Numbered from the stretch's first letter, positions 17,315-25,779 are shown. The stretch: 64,000 bases of DNA from Actimicrobium sp047621665 (GCA_047621665.1 JBLHMB010000001.1:62001-126000); one strand, 5' to 3'. Numbers and translations: made by a program. Notes: a model not told the origin generated them from the letters alone.

Positions 17315-17343
17315 TATGTGGTCAGGGGAGGAACACGGGTTCC
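17315..17343 (-). promoter_or_regulatory. hrp box (HrpL ECF sigma promoter)
   Basis: On the minus strand the sequence reads GGAACC, a 16-nt spacer, then CCACATA. This is an exact match to the published group I hrp-box consensus (GGAACC-N15/16-CCACNNA) recognised by HrpL in Pseudomonas, Erwinia and Herbaspirillum. It points at the 721-residue gene, leaving an untranslated leader of roughly 130 nt. The 329-bp space 17176-17504 holds only this promoter and the groEL terminator. Confidence 0.8.
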
Positions 17344-17415
17344 GGTATCCGCGGTGAAACGTGATTCGTTCGATGAACGTTTGATGCAGATTAAATGTTG
17401 CGTGGATTAAAACGC

Positions 17416-17453
17416 AAAAAAGCCTGCACGGCATGAAGCCGTGCAGGCTTTTT
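17416..17453. terminator. Strong bidirectional terminator downstream of groEL
   Basis: Perfect 11-bp stem GCCTGCACGGC / GCCGTGCAGGC (17422-17432 and 17438-17448) with a 5-nt loop, six A before and five T after. Because groEL runs on the minus strand, the A-run becomes the U-tract of its terminator, 50 bp past the stop codon. Confidence 0.92.
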
Positions 17454-17504
17454 CATTGCATTGCCGTATCACTTCGGTAGCTTTCCGAAGTGACACAGCG
17501 GGCA

Positions 17505-19157
17505 TTACATCATGCCGTCCATACCACCCATGCCGCCCATACCACCCATGCCGCCGCCCATACCGCCGCCGGCTGGCTTGTCTTCAGCCAGTTCGCAGAC
17601 CATACAGTCAGTTGTCAGCATCAGCGATGCGATCGAAGCGGCATTTTGCAGTGCCGAACGGGTCACTTTGGCTGGATCCAGTACACCCATTTCGACCATA
17701 TCGCCGTAGGTACCGTTGGCTGCGTTGTAACCGTAGTTACCCGTGCCTTCGAGGACGCGTGCAACCACAACGGAGGCTTCTTCACCAGCGTTTTGCACGA
17801 TCATGCGCAGCGGCTCTTCCATCGCACGCAGGACAATCTTGATACCGGCGTCCTGATCAGCGTTGTCGCCTTTGACCTTGATGTTGGCACGTGCGCGCAG
17901 CAGGGCAACGCCACCGCCGGGAACAATGCCTTCTTCCACGGCAGCGCGGGTAGCGTGCAGTGCATCTTCGACGCGGGCTTTCTTTTCTTTCATTTCGACT
18001 TCGGTGGCAGCACCAACTTTGATTACTGCAACACCGCCGGCCAATTTGGCCACGCGCTCTTGCAGCTTTTCACGGTCGTAGTCCGAGGTTGCTTCTTCGA
18101 TCTGGACACGTACTTGCTTGACGCGTGCTTCGATCGCAACAGCTTGACCAGCGCCGTCGATGATGGTGGTGTTTTCCTTGCCGATTTCGATACGCTTGGC
18201 TTGGCCCAGATCTTCCAGCGTGATCTTTTCCAGTGTCAGGCCGACTTCTTCAGCGATGACTTGACCACCGGTCAGGATAGCGATGTCTTCGAGCATGGCT
18301 TTACGACGATCGCCAAAGCCTGGTGCCTTGACAGCACAGGTCTTCAGGATGCCGCGGATGTTGTTGACAACCAGGGTTGCCAGCGCTTCGCCTTCGATGT
18401 CTTCTGCGATGATCAGCAGTGGACGACCGGCCTTGGCGACTTGTTCCAGTACCGGAAGAAGATCACGGATGTTGGAGATTTTTTTGTCGCACAGCAGGAT
18501 GAACGGGCTGTCCAGTGTTGCGGTTTGCTTCTCTGGATTGTTGATGAAGTACGGTGACAGATAGCCACGGTCGAACTGCATACCTTCGACGATGTCGAGT
18601 TCGTCGTTCAGGGATTTGCCGTCTTCAACGGTGATGACGCCTTCCTTGCCGACTTTTTCCATCGCTTCAGCGATACGCTCGCCGATCGAGTAGTCCGAGT
18701 TCGCCGAGATCGCGCCAACTTGAGCGATTTCTTTGGTGGTCGTGCATGGCTTGGCGATCTTGGCCAGCTCTTCGACGGTGGCTGCAACAGCCTTGTCGAT
18801 GCCGCGCTTCAGATCCATCGGGTTCATGCCGGCGGCAACGAACTTCATGCCTTCGCGGACAATCGCTTGTGCCAGCACGGTGGCTGTCGTGGTGCCGTCG
18901 CCGGCGTTGTCGCTGGTGCGGGAAGCGACTTCCTTGACCATTTGCGCGCCCATGTTCATGAGCTTGTCTTTGAGTTCGATTTCCTTGGCGACCGAGACAC
19001 CATCCTTGGTCACAGTCGGGGCGCCGAATGAGCGCTCCAGCACGACGTTACGACCTTTAGGGCCCAGGGTAACTTTAACTGCGTTAGCCAGGATGTTGAC
19101 GCCTTCGACCATGCGTGCACGGGCGGCGTCGCCGAAAATAACTTCTTTAGCTGCCAT
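17505..19157 (-). CDS. groL: Chaperonin GroEL (60 kDa, Hsp60)
   Basis: 550 residues, standard length. It forms the double-ring folding chamber with GroES. Family motifs include KVTLGPKGRNVVLE near residue 28, the ATP-binding NAGDGTTTATVLAQA near 80, VVEGMQFDRGYLSPYF near 190 and GIVPGGGVALLRA near 405. It ends with the typical flexible Gly-Gly-Met tail (GGMGG repeats, then DGMM). It lies downstream of groES on the same strand with a 94-bp gap and ends before a strong terminator. Confidence 0.99.
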   Translation of the reverse strand: MAAKEVIFGDAARARMVEGVNILANAVKVTLGPKGRNVVLERSFGAPTVTKDGVSVAKEIELKDKLMNMGAQMVKEVASRTSDNAGDGTTTATVLAQAIVREGMKFVAAGMNPMDLKRGIDKAVAATVEELAKIAKPCTTTKEIAQVGAISANSDYSIGERIAEAMEKVGKEGVITVEDGKSLNDELDIVEGMQFDRGYLSPYFINNPEKQTATLDSPFILLCDKKISNIRDLLPVLEQVAKAGRPLLIIAEDIEGEALATLVVNNIRGILKTCAVKAPGFGDRRKAMLEDIAILTGGQVIAEEVGLTLEKITLEDLGQAKRIEIGKENTTIIDGAGQAVAIEARVKQVRVQIEEATSDYDREKLQERVAKLAGGVAVIKVGAATEVEMKEKKARVEDALHATRAAVEEGIVPGGGVALLRARANIKVKGDNADQDAGIKIVLRAMEEPLRMIVQNAGEEASVVVARVLEGTGNYGYNAANGTYGDMVEMGVLDPAKVTRSALQNAASIASLMLTTDCMVCELAEDKPAGGGMGGGMGGMGGMGGMDGMM

Positions 19158-19251
19158 GTTTATAGCTCCTTGAATTCAGTTGGAATTGCATTGGACGGGT
19201 TCCGGCCAACGCAGGACAGTGTTGACCGATCATCGTGACCGGTCAGCAGCA

Positions 19252-19542
19252 TCACTTTTGAACGATTGCCATGATGTCTTCTTCGCGCATGACCAGCAAT
19301 TCGTCGCCGGCGATCTTGACTGCCTGGCCCGAATATTTGCCGAACAAAACGCGGTCACCGACTTTGACATCGAGCGGGCGGACTTTGCCATCTTCCAGAA
19401 TCTTGCCGTTACCGACGGCGAGCACTTCGCCCTGGTCCGGTTTTTCAGCGGCTGCTTCTGGAATGATGAGGCCGGACGCAGTTTTTGTTTCCTGGTCGAG
19501 GCGTTTGACGATGACGCGATCGTGCAGTGGACGAAGGTTCAT
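19252..19542 (-). CDS. groS: Co-chaperonin GroES (10 kDa)
   Basis: 96 residues, full length. MNLRPLHDRVIVKRL at the N-terminus, the mobile loop around ETKTASGLIIPEAAAEKP (residues 17-34) that docks on GroEL, and the C-terminal GDELLVMREEDIMAIVQK. It is transcribed with groEL from a promoter overlapping a CIRCE operator about 110-140 bp upstream of its start. The wider space from 19543 to 19891 is taken up by that control region and the ohr terminator. Confidence 0.99.
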   Translation of the reverse strand: MNLRPLHDRVIVKRLDQETKTASGLIIPEAAAEKPDQGEVLAVGNGKILEDGKVRPLDVKVGDRVLFGKYSGQAVKIAGDELLVMREEDIMAIVQK

Positions 19543-19654
19543 GAAAACTCCTTAAAGTTCAGTGGGTTACGATTGTTTTGCGGCAATACTGCTGCAAAGA
19601 TGACTTCACTGCGCAGCATTACCGCACCAGAAAAGTGGACCGCCGGGGAAGCTG

Positions 19655-19681
19655 TTAGCACTCTCTCCCGACGAGTGCTAA
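19655..19681 (-). promoter_or_regulatory. CIRCE operator (HrcA binding site) of groESL
   Basis: Perfect inverted repeat TTAGCACTC, nine bases, GAGTGCTAA, identical to the CIRCE consensus. HrcA binding here represses groESL until heat shock titrates HrcA through GroEL. It abuts the -10 box of the overlapping promoter, sharing one base (19681), so a bound repressor would block RNA polymerase. Confidence 0.95.
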
Positions 19682-19710
19682 GTATATGGGCGACATGCTG
19701 GTTTTTCAAG
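19681..19710 (-). promoter_or_regulatory. groESL promoter, overlapping sigma-32 and sigma-70 signals
   Basis: On the minus strand, TTGAAA (19709-19704), a 17-nt spacer and TATACT (19686-19681) form a near-consensus sigma-70 promoter. The same stretch also reads CTTGAAA, 13 nt, CCCATATA, which fits the sigma-32 heat-shock consensus. Either holoenzyme, with CIRCE repression on top, would give dual heat control. Confidence 0.85.
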
Positions 19711-19813
19711 CGCGGTCGGTGAGAAAGAGTGCTTGACGTATGCGGCAGGGGCGTCAGCGCCGAGGTTGACGACCCGGCTGTGCATCGAATGTTGCGTTAT
19801 CCGGCATCGCGTC

Positions 19814-19859
19814 AAAATGCAAAGCGGCTGGCCGCGGATAGGTATCCGGGGCCAGCCGC
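19814..19859 (-). terminator. Rho-independent terminator of ohr
   Basis: Long hairpin: 10-bp outer stem GCGGCTGGCC / GGCCAGCCGC (19824-19833 and 19850-19859), a single mismatch, then a 5-bp inner stem CGGAT / ATCCG with a 4-nt loop. On the minus strand it is followed by TTTGCATTTTG. It lies about 30 bp after the ohr stop codon. Confidence 0.75.
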
Positions 19860-19891
19860 AAGGGTCACGTGTTACTCCCGATCGCGCTGCT

Positions 19892-20311
19892 TCAGACCAG
19901 TACGATCTTTACATCCACATTGCCGCGGGTCGCGTTCGAATACGGGCAAACTTCGTGCGCCTTATCGACCAGCGTTTGTGCCGCGGCCTTGTCCATACCG
20001 GGAATGCTGATGTTGAGTGTGACGGCGATACCGAAGCCGCCTTTATCATTCGGGCCGATGCCGACTTCAGCATGGATTGAGGTATCTGCCGGTACGGTGA
20101 CCTTGGTCGCATTGCCGACGAATTTCATCGCGCCGATGAAGCAGGCTGAATAACCTGCTGCGAACAGTTGTTCCGGGTTGGTGCCGTCGCCGCCGGCGCC
20201 GCCCATTTCCTTCGGTGTGGTCAGCTTCAGGTCGATATGCTTGTCGCTGCTGACTGAACGGCCTTCACGGCCGCCGGTAGACGTGGCTTCTGCGGTATAG
20301 ATGATTTGCAT
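19892..20311 (-). CDS. ohr: Organic hydroperoxide resistance protein Ohr (OsmC family)
   Basis: 139 residues from ATG 20311 (an AGGA Shine-Dalgarno precedes it; a longer frame from 20374 has none and would start inside the operator). Thiol peroxidase that reduces organic hydroperoxides. Both reactive cysteines are present: GYSACFIGAM near residue 60 and HEVCPYSNATRGNVDV near 124, the latter being the Ohr rather than OsmC signature. It lies downstream of ohrR on the same strand, with a palindromic operator between them. Confidence 0.96.
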   Translation of the reverse strand: MQIIYTAEATSTGGREGRSVSSDKHIDLKLTTPKEMGGAGGDGTNPEQLFAAGYSACFIGAMKFVGNATKVTVPADTSIHAEVGIGPNDKGGFGIAVTLNISIPGMDKAAAQTLVDKAHEVCPYSNATRGNVDVKIVLV

Positions 20312-20371
20312 GGTTTTTCCTATGGTGAGTAGAGCGGCATCAAGATCGATGGCTTGTCGCACTTTAACCCA

Positions 20372-20397
20372 CAATTAGATTGCGTGCAATTTAATTG
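20372..20397. promoter_or_regulatory. 26-bp palindrome, probable OhrR operator
   Basis: Nearly perfect dyad: half-sites CAATTA and ATTGC on the left mirror GCAAT and TAATTG on the right; 11 of 13 position pairs are complementary. It sits between the ohrR stop and the ohr start, where OhrR binds in Xanthomonas and Bacillus (AT-rich palindromes). Peroxide oxidation of OhrR would release ohr. Confidence 0.72.
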
Positions 20398-20424
20398 CTT
20401 AAAATTTAGATGCCTTATGGATTG

Positions 20425-20883
20425 CTACTCGTTACTGCTGATCAGGTCGTCCCGTATCTGCAGCAGTTGCGAGCGCATGCCAACCAGTGTGGTCGGCGTC
20501 TTGCCGCTGGCGCAGACGATTTGCTCCGGTATGCCCTGGGCTTTGCGCCTGAGCAGCCGGCCTTCGCGGGTCAGCGTGATACGGACCTGGCGCTCGTCGA
20601 TATCGTCACGGGTACGCAGCACCAGTGCCAGTACTTCGAGACGTTTGAGTAGCGGTGTCAGCGTGCCCGAGTCGAGAAAGAGTTTTTCGCCGATATGCTT
20701 GACCAGTACATCATCTTTTTGCCAAAGCACCAGCATCACCAGGTATTGCGGATAGGTGATACCCAGCTTTTCGAGAAACGGTTTGTAGGTCTTTGTCATT
20801 GCCAGCGAAGCAGAATAGAGCGCGAAGCAAAACTGGTTATCCAGTGCCAGCATATCGTCAGCGGCGAGTGGAGCGGAGGGCAT
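20425..20883 (-). CDS. ohrR: OhrR, MarR-family organic peroxide sensor repressor
   Basis: 152 residues. The MarR winged-helix region is KHIGEKLFLDSGTLTPLLKRLE (recognition helix) followed by the wing RTRDDIDERQVRITLTREGR. The peroxide-sensing cysteine is in the N-terminal NQFCFALYSAS stretch (Cys19), with the tyrosines that polarise it (YKPF, YPQY) nearby, as in OhrR. A C-terminal Cys (IVCAS) could serve as the resolving thiol of a 2-Cys type. Confidence 0.93.
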   Translation of the reverse strand: MPSAPLAADDMLALDNQFCFALYSASLAMTKTYKPFLEKLGITYPQYLVMLVLWQKDDVLVKHIGEKLFLDSGTLTPLLKRLEVLALVLRTRDDIDERQVRITLTREGRLLRRKAQGIPEQIVCASGKTPTTLVGMRSQLLQIRDDLISSNE

Positions 20884-20961
20884 AGGGTTCCTTGATCAGA
20901 CGAAGAGTGACGCGTGGGATAATCAGTTGTTATGTTTATCTGGCGATATGGTTGCAATGCT

Positions 20962-22374
20962 ATGCGAATTCTGATGAGACTCCAAGTTGTGCTGGCTGCT
21001 TTGTTGCTTGCAGGTTCAGTCCACGCCGGATTGCCGGCACCGGTGGCTGCGGCGTTCAAGCGCGCCGGGATTGCGCCTTCAGGTATCGGTATTGAGGTAG
21101 TTGACATTGCAAGTGGGCGCAACGTGCTCAATCTCAATCCCGAACGGGCACTGAATCCGGCCTCGACGATGAAATTGTTGACCACCAATGCCGCACTCGA
21201 ATTACTTGGCCCGACTTATGCCTTCACCACGCAGGCTTACACCCGTGGTGTGCTGCAGGATGGGTTGCTCACGGGCGATCTGATTTTGCGCGGAAGCGGT
21301 GATCCTAAACTGGTCATCGAAAATTTCTGGCTGTTCCTGCGCAAGATACGCGCTGAGGGCGTGCGCGATATTCGCGGTAACCTGGTGCTTGATCGCAGCG
21401 CCTTCGATGACACGGTGATTGATCCAGCCCTGTTTGATGGTGAACCGTTGAAGGCCTATAACGCCGGCCCCGATGCGCTGCTGCTCAACTTCCATTCACT
21501 GGCGGCCACCTTCAAGCCGGACTTTCTGAAAGACCGGGTGCAGGTCAGACTTGATCCGGCACTAAGCGGTTATCCGGTACGCGCGCCGCAGCTCACCATT
21601 GGGGACTGCAATGGCGACTGGCGCGCGCCGATCACTGCCACGTTGGAGGCTGCCAGTGCCAGTTTCGACGGCACCTATGCGTCCGGTTGTGGCGAAAAAT
21701 CCTGGCAGATTCATCCGTATGCGCTTAGCCGGAACCGTTATCTGGAGCTGGTGTTCAGACAGCTCTGGAGTGAACTGGGTGGTAAGTTTGATGGCACCGT
21801 CATCGATGGCGTAGTGACGCCGGATGCGCTGGCGCTGGCGCAATGGAACTCGCCGCCGATGCCGGAGTTGATCCGCGACGTTAACAAGTTCAGCAATAAC
21901 GTGATGGCGCGCCAGCTATTCCTGACGCTGGGCAGCACGGTGCAACTTTTGCCTGCGAGCATCGCAGCAAGTCGTCTCGCTGTGGCTGACTGGCTCGCTG
22001 CCAGGCAGATCGACGCAACCGGTCTGGTGCTGGAAAACGGTGCCGGCCTGTCCCGGCTGGAGCGGATTTCGCCTCGTACGCTGGGCGCATTGCTGGTGGC
22101 CGCTTACCGGGCGCCGACGATGCCGGAATTTGTTTCCTCGCTGCCGCTGGTTGGTTATGACGGCACGATGCGCAAGCGATTGCGTTCGGAGGGCGTGGCC
22201 GGTCACGCGCATATCAAGACCGGCAGCCTGCAGGATGTACGCAGTATCGCAGGCTACGTGCAAGCGGCCTCCGGCAAGCAGTATGCGGTGGTTTGTCTGA
22301 TCAACGATCCGAATGCCGCGCGCGGTGGCGAAGCGCAGGACGCCTTGCTGCAATGGGTCTACGAAAATAAATAA
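20962..22374 (+). CDS. dacB: D-alanyl-D-alanine carboxypeptidase/endopeptidase PBP4
   Basis: 470 residues from ATG 20962. The Sec signal fits MRILMRLQVVLAALLLAGSVHA. Starts at 20932 (longer) and 20974 (shorter) are possible and no clear Shine-Dalgarno decides. Penicillin-binding motifs are complete: SxxK as STMK near residue 65, SxN as SNN near 310, and KTG in HIKTGSLQDV near 420. The roughly 170-residue insertion between the first two motifs is typical of class C PBP4. It trims and hydrolyses peptidoglycan cross-links in the periplasm. Confidence 0.94.
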   Translation: MRILMRLQVVLAALLLAGSVHAGLPAPVAAAFKRAGIAPSGIGIEVVDIASGRNVLNLNPERALNPASTMKLLTTNAALELLGPTYAFTTQAYTRGVLQDGLLTGDLILRGSGDPKLVIENFWLFLRKIRAEGVRDIRGNLVLDRSAFDDTVIDPALFDGEPLKAYNAGPDALLLNFHSLAATFKPDFLKDRVQVRLDPALSGYPVRAPQLTIGDCNGDWRAPITATLEAASASFDGTYASGCGEKSWQIHPYALSRNRYLELVFRQLWSELGGKFDGTVIDGVVTPDALALAQWNSPPMPELIRDVNKFSNNVMARQLFLTLGSTVQLLPASIAASRLAVADWLAARQIDATGLVLENGAGLSRLERISPRTLGALLVAAYRAPTMPEFVSSLPLVGYDGTMRKRLRSEGVAGHAHIKTGSLQDVRSIAGYVQAASGKQYAVVCLINDPNAARGGEAQDALLQWVYENK

Positions 22375-22463
22375 AAGTCGGCCATCACCCTGATCCGGCA
22401 GCAGCCGGCATCACAACGTGGCGTGTGTTATTTTCATCCATCAATCACTGACACGGAGTTCAT

Positions 22464-22754
22464 ATGCCCACCGCTACCTGGAACGGCGCAGTCATTGCGC
22501 AAGCCGATTCTTCCGCCATCGAACTGGTCGAGGGCACCATTTATTTTCCGTTGGCGGCGGTTCATCAGAAGTATCTGGCTCCCAGCGAAAAACACACCGT
22601 TTGCGGCTGGAAGGGCACGGCAAGTTACTACGATATCGTCGTCGATGGCAACGTTAATGCCGACGCAGCCTGGTTTTATCCGGAGCCCAAGGACGCGGCC
22701 AAGCAGATTTCAGGTTATATCGCCTTCTGGCGAGGTGTGCAGGTCACAGCGTGA
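22464..22754 (+). CDS. DUF427 domain protein
   Basis: 96-residue single DUF427 domain: ATWNGAVIAQADSSAIELVEG at the N-terminus, the conserved YFP and CGWKGTASYYDI motifs, and AAWFYPEPKDAAKQISGYIAFW at the C-terminus. Small cytoplasmic protein of unknown function. Its TGA overlaps the GTG start of the next gene, so the two are translationally coupled. Confidence 0.9.
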   Translation: MPTATWNGAVIAQADSSAIELVEGTIYFPLAAVHQKYLAPSEKHTVCGWKGTASYYDIVVDGNVNADAAWFYPEPKDAAKQISGYIAFWRGVQVTA

Positions 22755-24898
22755 TCCGGCCGCTCGGTCATGCCGCCGTACTGATGTCGGCGATGACATT
22801 ACAAGCAGCCATTGGGCAGCAATGTCCGGCGGGTGCGCCGGTGACCTACCCGGTCAGTAAGCTGGTCGATCAGGTAGATGATTACCACGGCGTCAAGGTG
22901 GCCGATCCGTACCGTTGGCTCGAAGACAGTAACAGCGCCGCTACGCAGGACTGGATTACTGCGCAAAATGCGTTGACGCAGTCTTATCTGTCCGGGATTC
23001 CGGCGCGCAGCGCAATCCGGGAACGTCTGACGACGCTCTGGAATTACGAGCGCTACAGTGTGCCGTTCCGCGAGAGCGGACGCTATTTCATCAGCCGCAA
23101 TGATGGTCTGCAAAACCAGGCGGTGCTCTACATGATGGCCGAACTGGATGGCGTTGCGCGCCTGTTGCTCGATCCGAACACGCTTGCTGCAGACGGCACC
23201 GTCGCTCTGGCCGGCATGGCGGTGAGTCCGGATGGACGCTATCTGGCATATGGCACCGCTGCTTCCGGATCGGACTGGAATACCTGGAAGGTCCGCGATA
23301 TCGACAGCGGCAAGGATCTGGCTGACGAATTGGTATGGGTAAAGTTTTCCGGTGCGTCATGGAGCAAGGACGGCAAGGGATTTTTTTACAGTCGTTACGA
23401 TGCACCGGGCGAAGCGACCAAGTTGGCCGAGGCGAATTATTTTCAGAAGCTCTATTACCATCAGATCGGCACGCTGCAAAGTGCCGATGCGCTGGTCTAC
23501 GACCGTCCCGATCACAAGGATTGGGGTTTCGATGGCAAGGTCAGCGACGATGGCAGGTACTTGATCATCACGATCTGGCAGGGCACCGAGCGCAAATCAC
23601 GGGTCTATTACAAGGATCTGGCAGATGCCGGGAATCCGGTCCTGCCATTGCTGGACGCTTTCGATGCGGCCTACAATTTCATCGACAATAATGGTCCGGT
23701 ATTTCTGTTCCGCACGGACAAGGATGCGCCGCGCAGCCGTATCGTTGCCATTGATGTCCGCAAGCCGGGCGTCGCCGACTGGAACGAGCTGGTGCCGGAA
23801 GCGGCCGAAACGCTGCTGTCGGCCAATCTGGTCGGCAACCGGCTGGTCGGCAGCTACCTGCAGGACGCCCATAGCCAGATCAAGGTGTTCGACCTGAACG
23901 GCGTTTTTCAGCACGACGTAGCTTTGCCGGGTCTTGGTACGGCATCCGGTTTTGGTGGCAAGCGCGATGAGGCGACGACCTATTATTCGTACACCGGTTT
24001 CACGACACCGAGCACGATTTACCGCTATGACATCGCCAGCGATACCAGCAGCGTGATTCGCCAGCCCAAGGTGGCATTCGATCCGGCCGACTATGAGACG
24101 CGCCAGGTTTTTTATCGCAGCAAGGATGGCACGCGGGTGCCGATGTTCATCGTTAACCGCAAAGGTATCGTGCTCGATGGCAGTAATCCGACTTACCTGT
24201 ACGGCTATGGTGGTTTCAATATTTCGCTGACACCGGCGTTTTCGGTCGCCAATCTGGCCTGGATGGAGATGGGTGGTGTCTATGCTGTGCCTAACTTGCG
24301 TGGAGGCGGGGAATACGGTGAAAGCTGGCATCAGGCCGGCACTAAACTGCAAAAGCAGAACGTGTTTGATGACTTCATCGGCGCGGCTGAATGGCTCATT
24401 GCCAACAAGGTTACGTCAACCCCGAAACTGGCCATTGGCGGAGGCAGTAACGGCGGCTTGCTGGTGGGCGCGGCAATGACGCAGCGACCTGAGCTGTTTG
24501 GCGCGGCGCTCCCTGCCGTCGGCGTGATGGATATGCTGCGCTTTCATAAGTTCACGATCGGCTGGGCCTGGACTGCCGATTACGGCTCGTCCGACGATGC
24601 CGCGCAGTTCGCTGCGCTGCGGGCTTATTCGCCACTACACAATCTGCGCAGCGGCACTTGTTATCCGGCCACGCTGGTGACGACTGCCGATCATGATGAC
24701 CGGGTCGTGCCGGCGCACAGCTTCAAGTTCGCAGCAGCCGCGCAGGCCGCTCAGGCCGGAGCAGCACCGGTCCTGATCCGTATTGATACCAAGGCTGGTC
24801 ACGGTGCCGGAAAACCGACCGGCAAGCAAATCGATGAAATCGCCGATCGATGGGGATTTCTGACCCGGGTACTGGGGATGGGTCGTCTCAAGCCGTGA
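22751..24898 (+). CDS. Prolyl oligopeptidase family serine peptidase (exported)
   Basis: 715 residues from GTG 22751. The N-terminus looks like a signal peptide (HAAVLMSAMTLQAAIGQQ), suggesting a periplasmic enzyme. A seven-bladed propeller region begins YPVSKLVDQVDDYHGVKVADPYRWLED. The alpha/beta-hydrolase domain carries the nucleophile in GGGSNGGLLVGAAM (Ser566), the aspartate in ADHDDRVVPAHSFKF and the histidine in TKAGHGAGKP. It cleaves short peptides after proline. Coupled to the DUF427 gene and followed by a terminator. Confidence 0.93.
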   Translation: MIRPLGHAAVLMSAMTLQAAIGQQCPAGAPVTYPVSKLVDQVDDYHGVKVADPYRWLEDSNSAATQDWITAQNALTQSYLSGIPARSAIRERLTTLWNYERYSVPFRESGRYFISRNDGLQNQAVLYMMAELDGVARLLLDPNTLAADGTVALAGMAVSPDGRYLAYGTAASGSDWNTWKVRDIDSGKDLADELVWVKFSGASWSKDGKGFFYSRYDAPGEATKLAEANYFQKLYYHQIGTLQSADALVYDRPDHKDWGFDGKVSDDGRYLIITIWQGTERKSRVYYKDLADAGNPVLPLLDAFDAAYNFIDNNGPVFLFRTDKDAPRSRIVAIDVRKPGVADWNELVPEAAETLLSANLVGNRLVGSYLQDAHSQIKVFDLNGVFQHDVALPGLGTASGFGGKRDEATTYYSYTGFTTPSTIYRYDIASDTSSVIRQPKVAFDPADYETRQVFYRSKDGTRVPMFIVNRKGIVLDGSNPTYLYGYGGFNISLTPAFSVANLAWMEMGGVYAVPNLRGGGEYGESWHQAGTKLQKQNVFDDFIGAAEWLIANKVTSTPKLAIGGGSNGGLLVGAAMTQRPELFGAALPAVGVMDMLRFHKFTIGWAWTADYGSSDDAAQFAALRAYSPLHNLRSGTCYPATLVTTADHDDRVVPAHSFKFAAAAQAAQAGAAPVLIRIDTKAGHGAGKPTGKQIDEIADRWGFLTRVLGMGRLKP

Positions 24899-24910
24899 TA
24901 GGCAGACATG

Positions 24911-24938
24911 AAAAAGCCGGACAGTTGTCCGGCTTTTC
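24911..24938. terminator. Rho-independent terminator after the prolyl oligopeptidase gene
   Basis: Stem AAAAGCCGGAC / GTCCGGCTTTT (24912-24922 and 24927-24937) with a 4-nt loop. The A and T flanks make it usable from both sides, so it may also stop the convergent PEP-CTERM gene, which ends 20 bp further on. Confidence 0.88.
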
Positions 24939-24957
24939 TGTTTGGCGAGTGCTCAGG

Positions 24958-25605
24958 TCAGTGTGCTTTGTACGTCGATTTGTCAGCACGGCGGCGACCG
25001 ATGAAGGCGATCATTCCAACGCCCAGCAGCATCATCGCCATTGCGCCCGGTTCCGGTACGACGCTCACCGAAACGGCGTCCAGATAAGACCCGTAGCTGG
25101 TCTGCGAGGCCGGACCGGTCGACCGGAATGACAGAAGCGAGCTGCTGCTGTTATTGGACTGCAGTTGGTAGGAGTAAGGCTGCCAGCCCGAATTGAATGG
25201 CGCCGATACGCTACCAACGACGACGTTATTCCAGAGCACTTGCATTGAACTCGGCTGACTTTGCGTCTGATCCGGTCGTCCTGAATACAGAAAATTCAGC
25301 AAGTACATGTTGTTGGCAGTCGTCGTCAATGTCTGGGTAGCGGTTGTCAGTTTGCTGCCATTGAGCTCCAGATATTGCTTGCCGTCGATCGCTGGATTGA
25401 AGTTGCTCAGCCCGCCGAAATTGTTGCCGCGCTGGATTTCGAATGCGTCTGATGAAGTCCAGCCTGTGATCGCTGGCAATGAAGTCCAGGCACTGTTGAT
25501 TTGTTCGCTCTCGAAGCTGCCATTGGTGACGATATTTGTCGCTGCCTGGGAATTCATGCTGATCAGTGCCAGTACGGCACCTGCGGCGAAGGATTGAAAG
25601 TTCAT
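24958..25605 (-). CDS. PEP-CTERM sorting-domain protein, secreted
   Basis: 215 residues. Sec signal peptide (AAGAVLALISMNSQAA), then a beta-rich domain starting NIVTNGSFESEQ that resembles carbohydrate-binding or choice-of-anchor folds. At the C-terminus is a PEP-CTERM signal: VVPEPGAMAMMLLGVGMIAF followed by the basic stop IGRRRADK. Such proteins are cut and anchored by exosortase (EpsH/XrtA) and usually end up in the biofilm matrix. No exosortase lies in this window. Shine-Dalgarno CCGGAG precedes ATG 25605. Confidence 0.92.
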   Translation of the reverse strand: MNFQSFAAGAVLALISMNSQAATNIVTNGSFESEQINSAWTSLPAITGWTSSDAFEIQRGNNFGGLSNFNPAIDGKQYLELNGSKLTTATQTLTTTANNMYLLNFLYSGRPDQTQSQPSSMQVLWNNVVVGSVSAPFNSGWQPYSYQLQSNNSSSSLLSFRSTGPASQTSYGSYLDAVSVSVVPEPGAMAMMLLGVGMIAFIGRRRADKSTYKAH

Positions 25606-25779
25606 GTTGTCGCTCCGGGTAATGATGAGGCGAAAGTTAAATGGTCATGCGCGAAAGCCGATGGGGTTGATTAAACACCCACCGGAGCGGATGGTAGCGC
25701 AAAGAATCCGGCATTTTTAGGAGTTATCAAAAATTTACATTTTACAAACAAACATTTGTCGCAGTGCGCTGTTTAATTG

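Noticed and set aside
17340..17410. Plant-inducible (PIP) box upstream of the effector candidate
   Set aside because: TTCAT and TTTCA pieces occur but not TTCGB-N15-TTCGB; the HrpL-type box is the better explanation.
17505..17580. Tandem repeat at the end of groEL
   Set aside because: It is the normal Gly-Gly-Met coding repeat of the GroEL tail, not a mobile or regulatory repeat.
17490..18557. Long plus-strand open frame of 355 codons across groEL
   Set aside because: It is antisense to an intact, highly conserved groEL; the translation is low-complexity His/Thr/Phe/Asp-rich with no family character.
24958..25605. Exosortase substrate cluster
   Set aside because: Only one PEP-CTERM gene is present; no exosortase or second substrate lies in the window.
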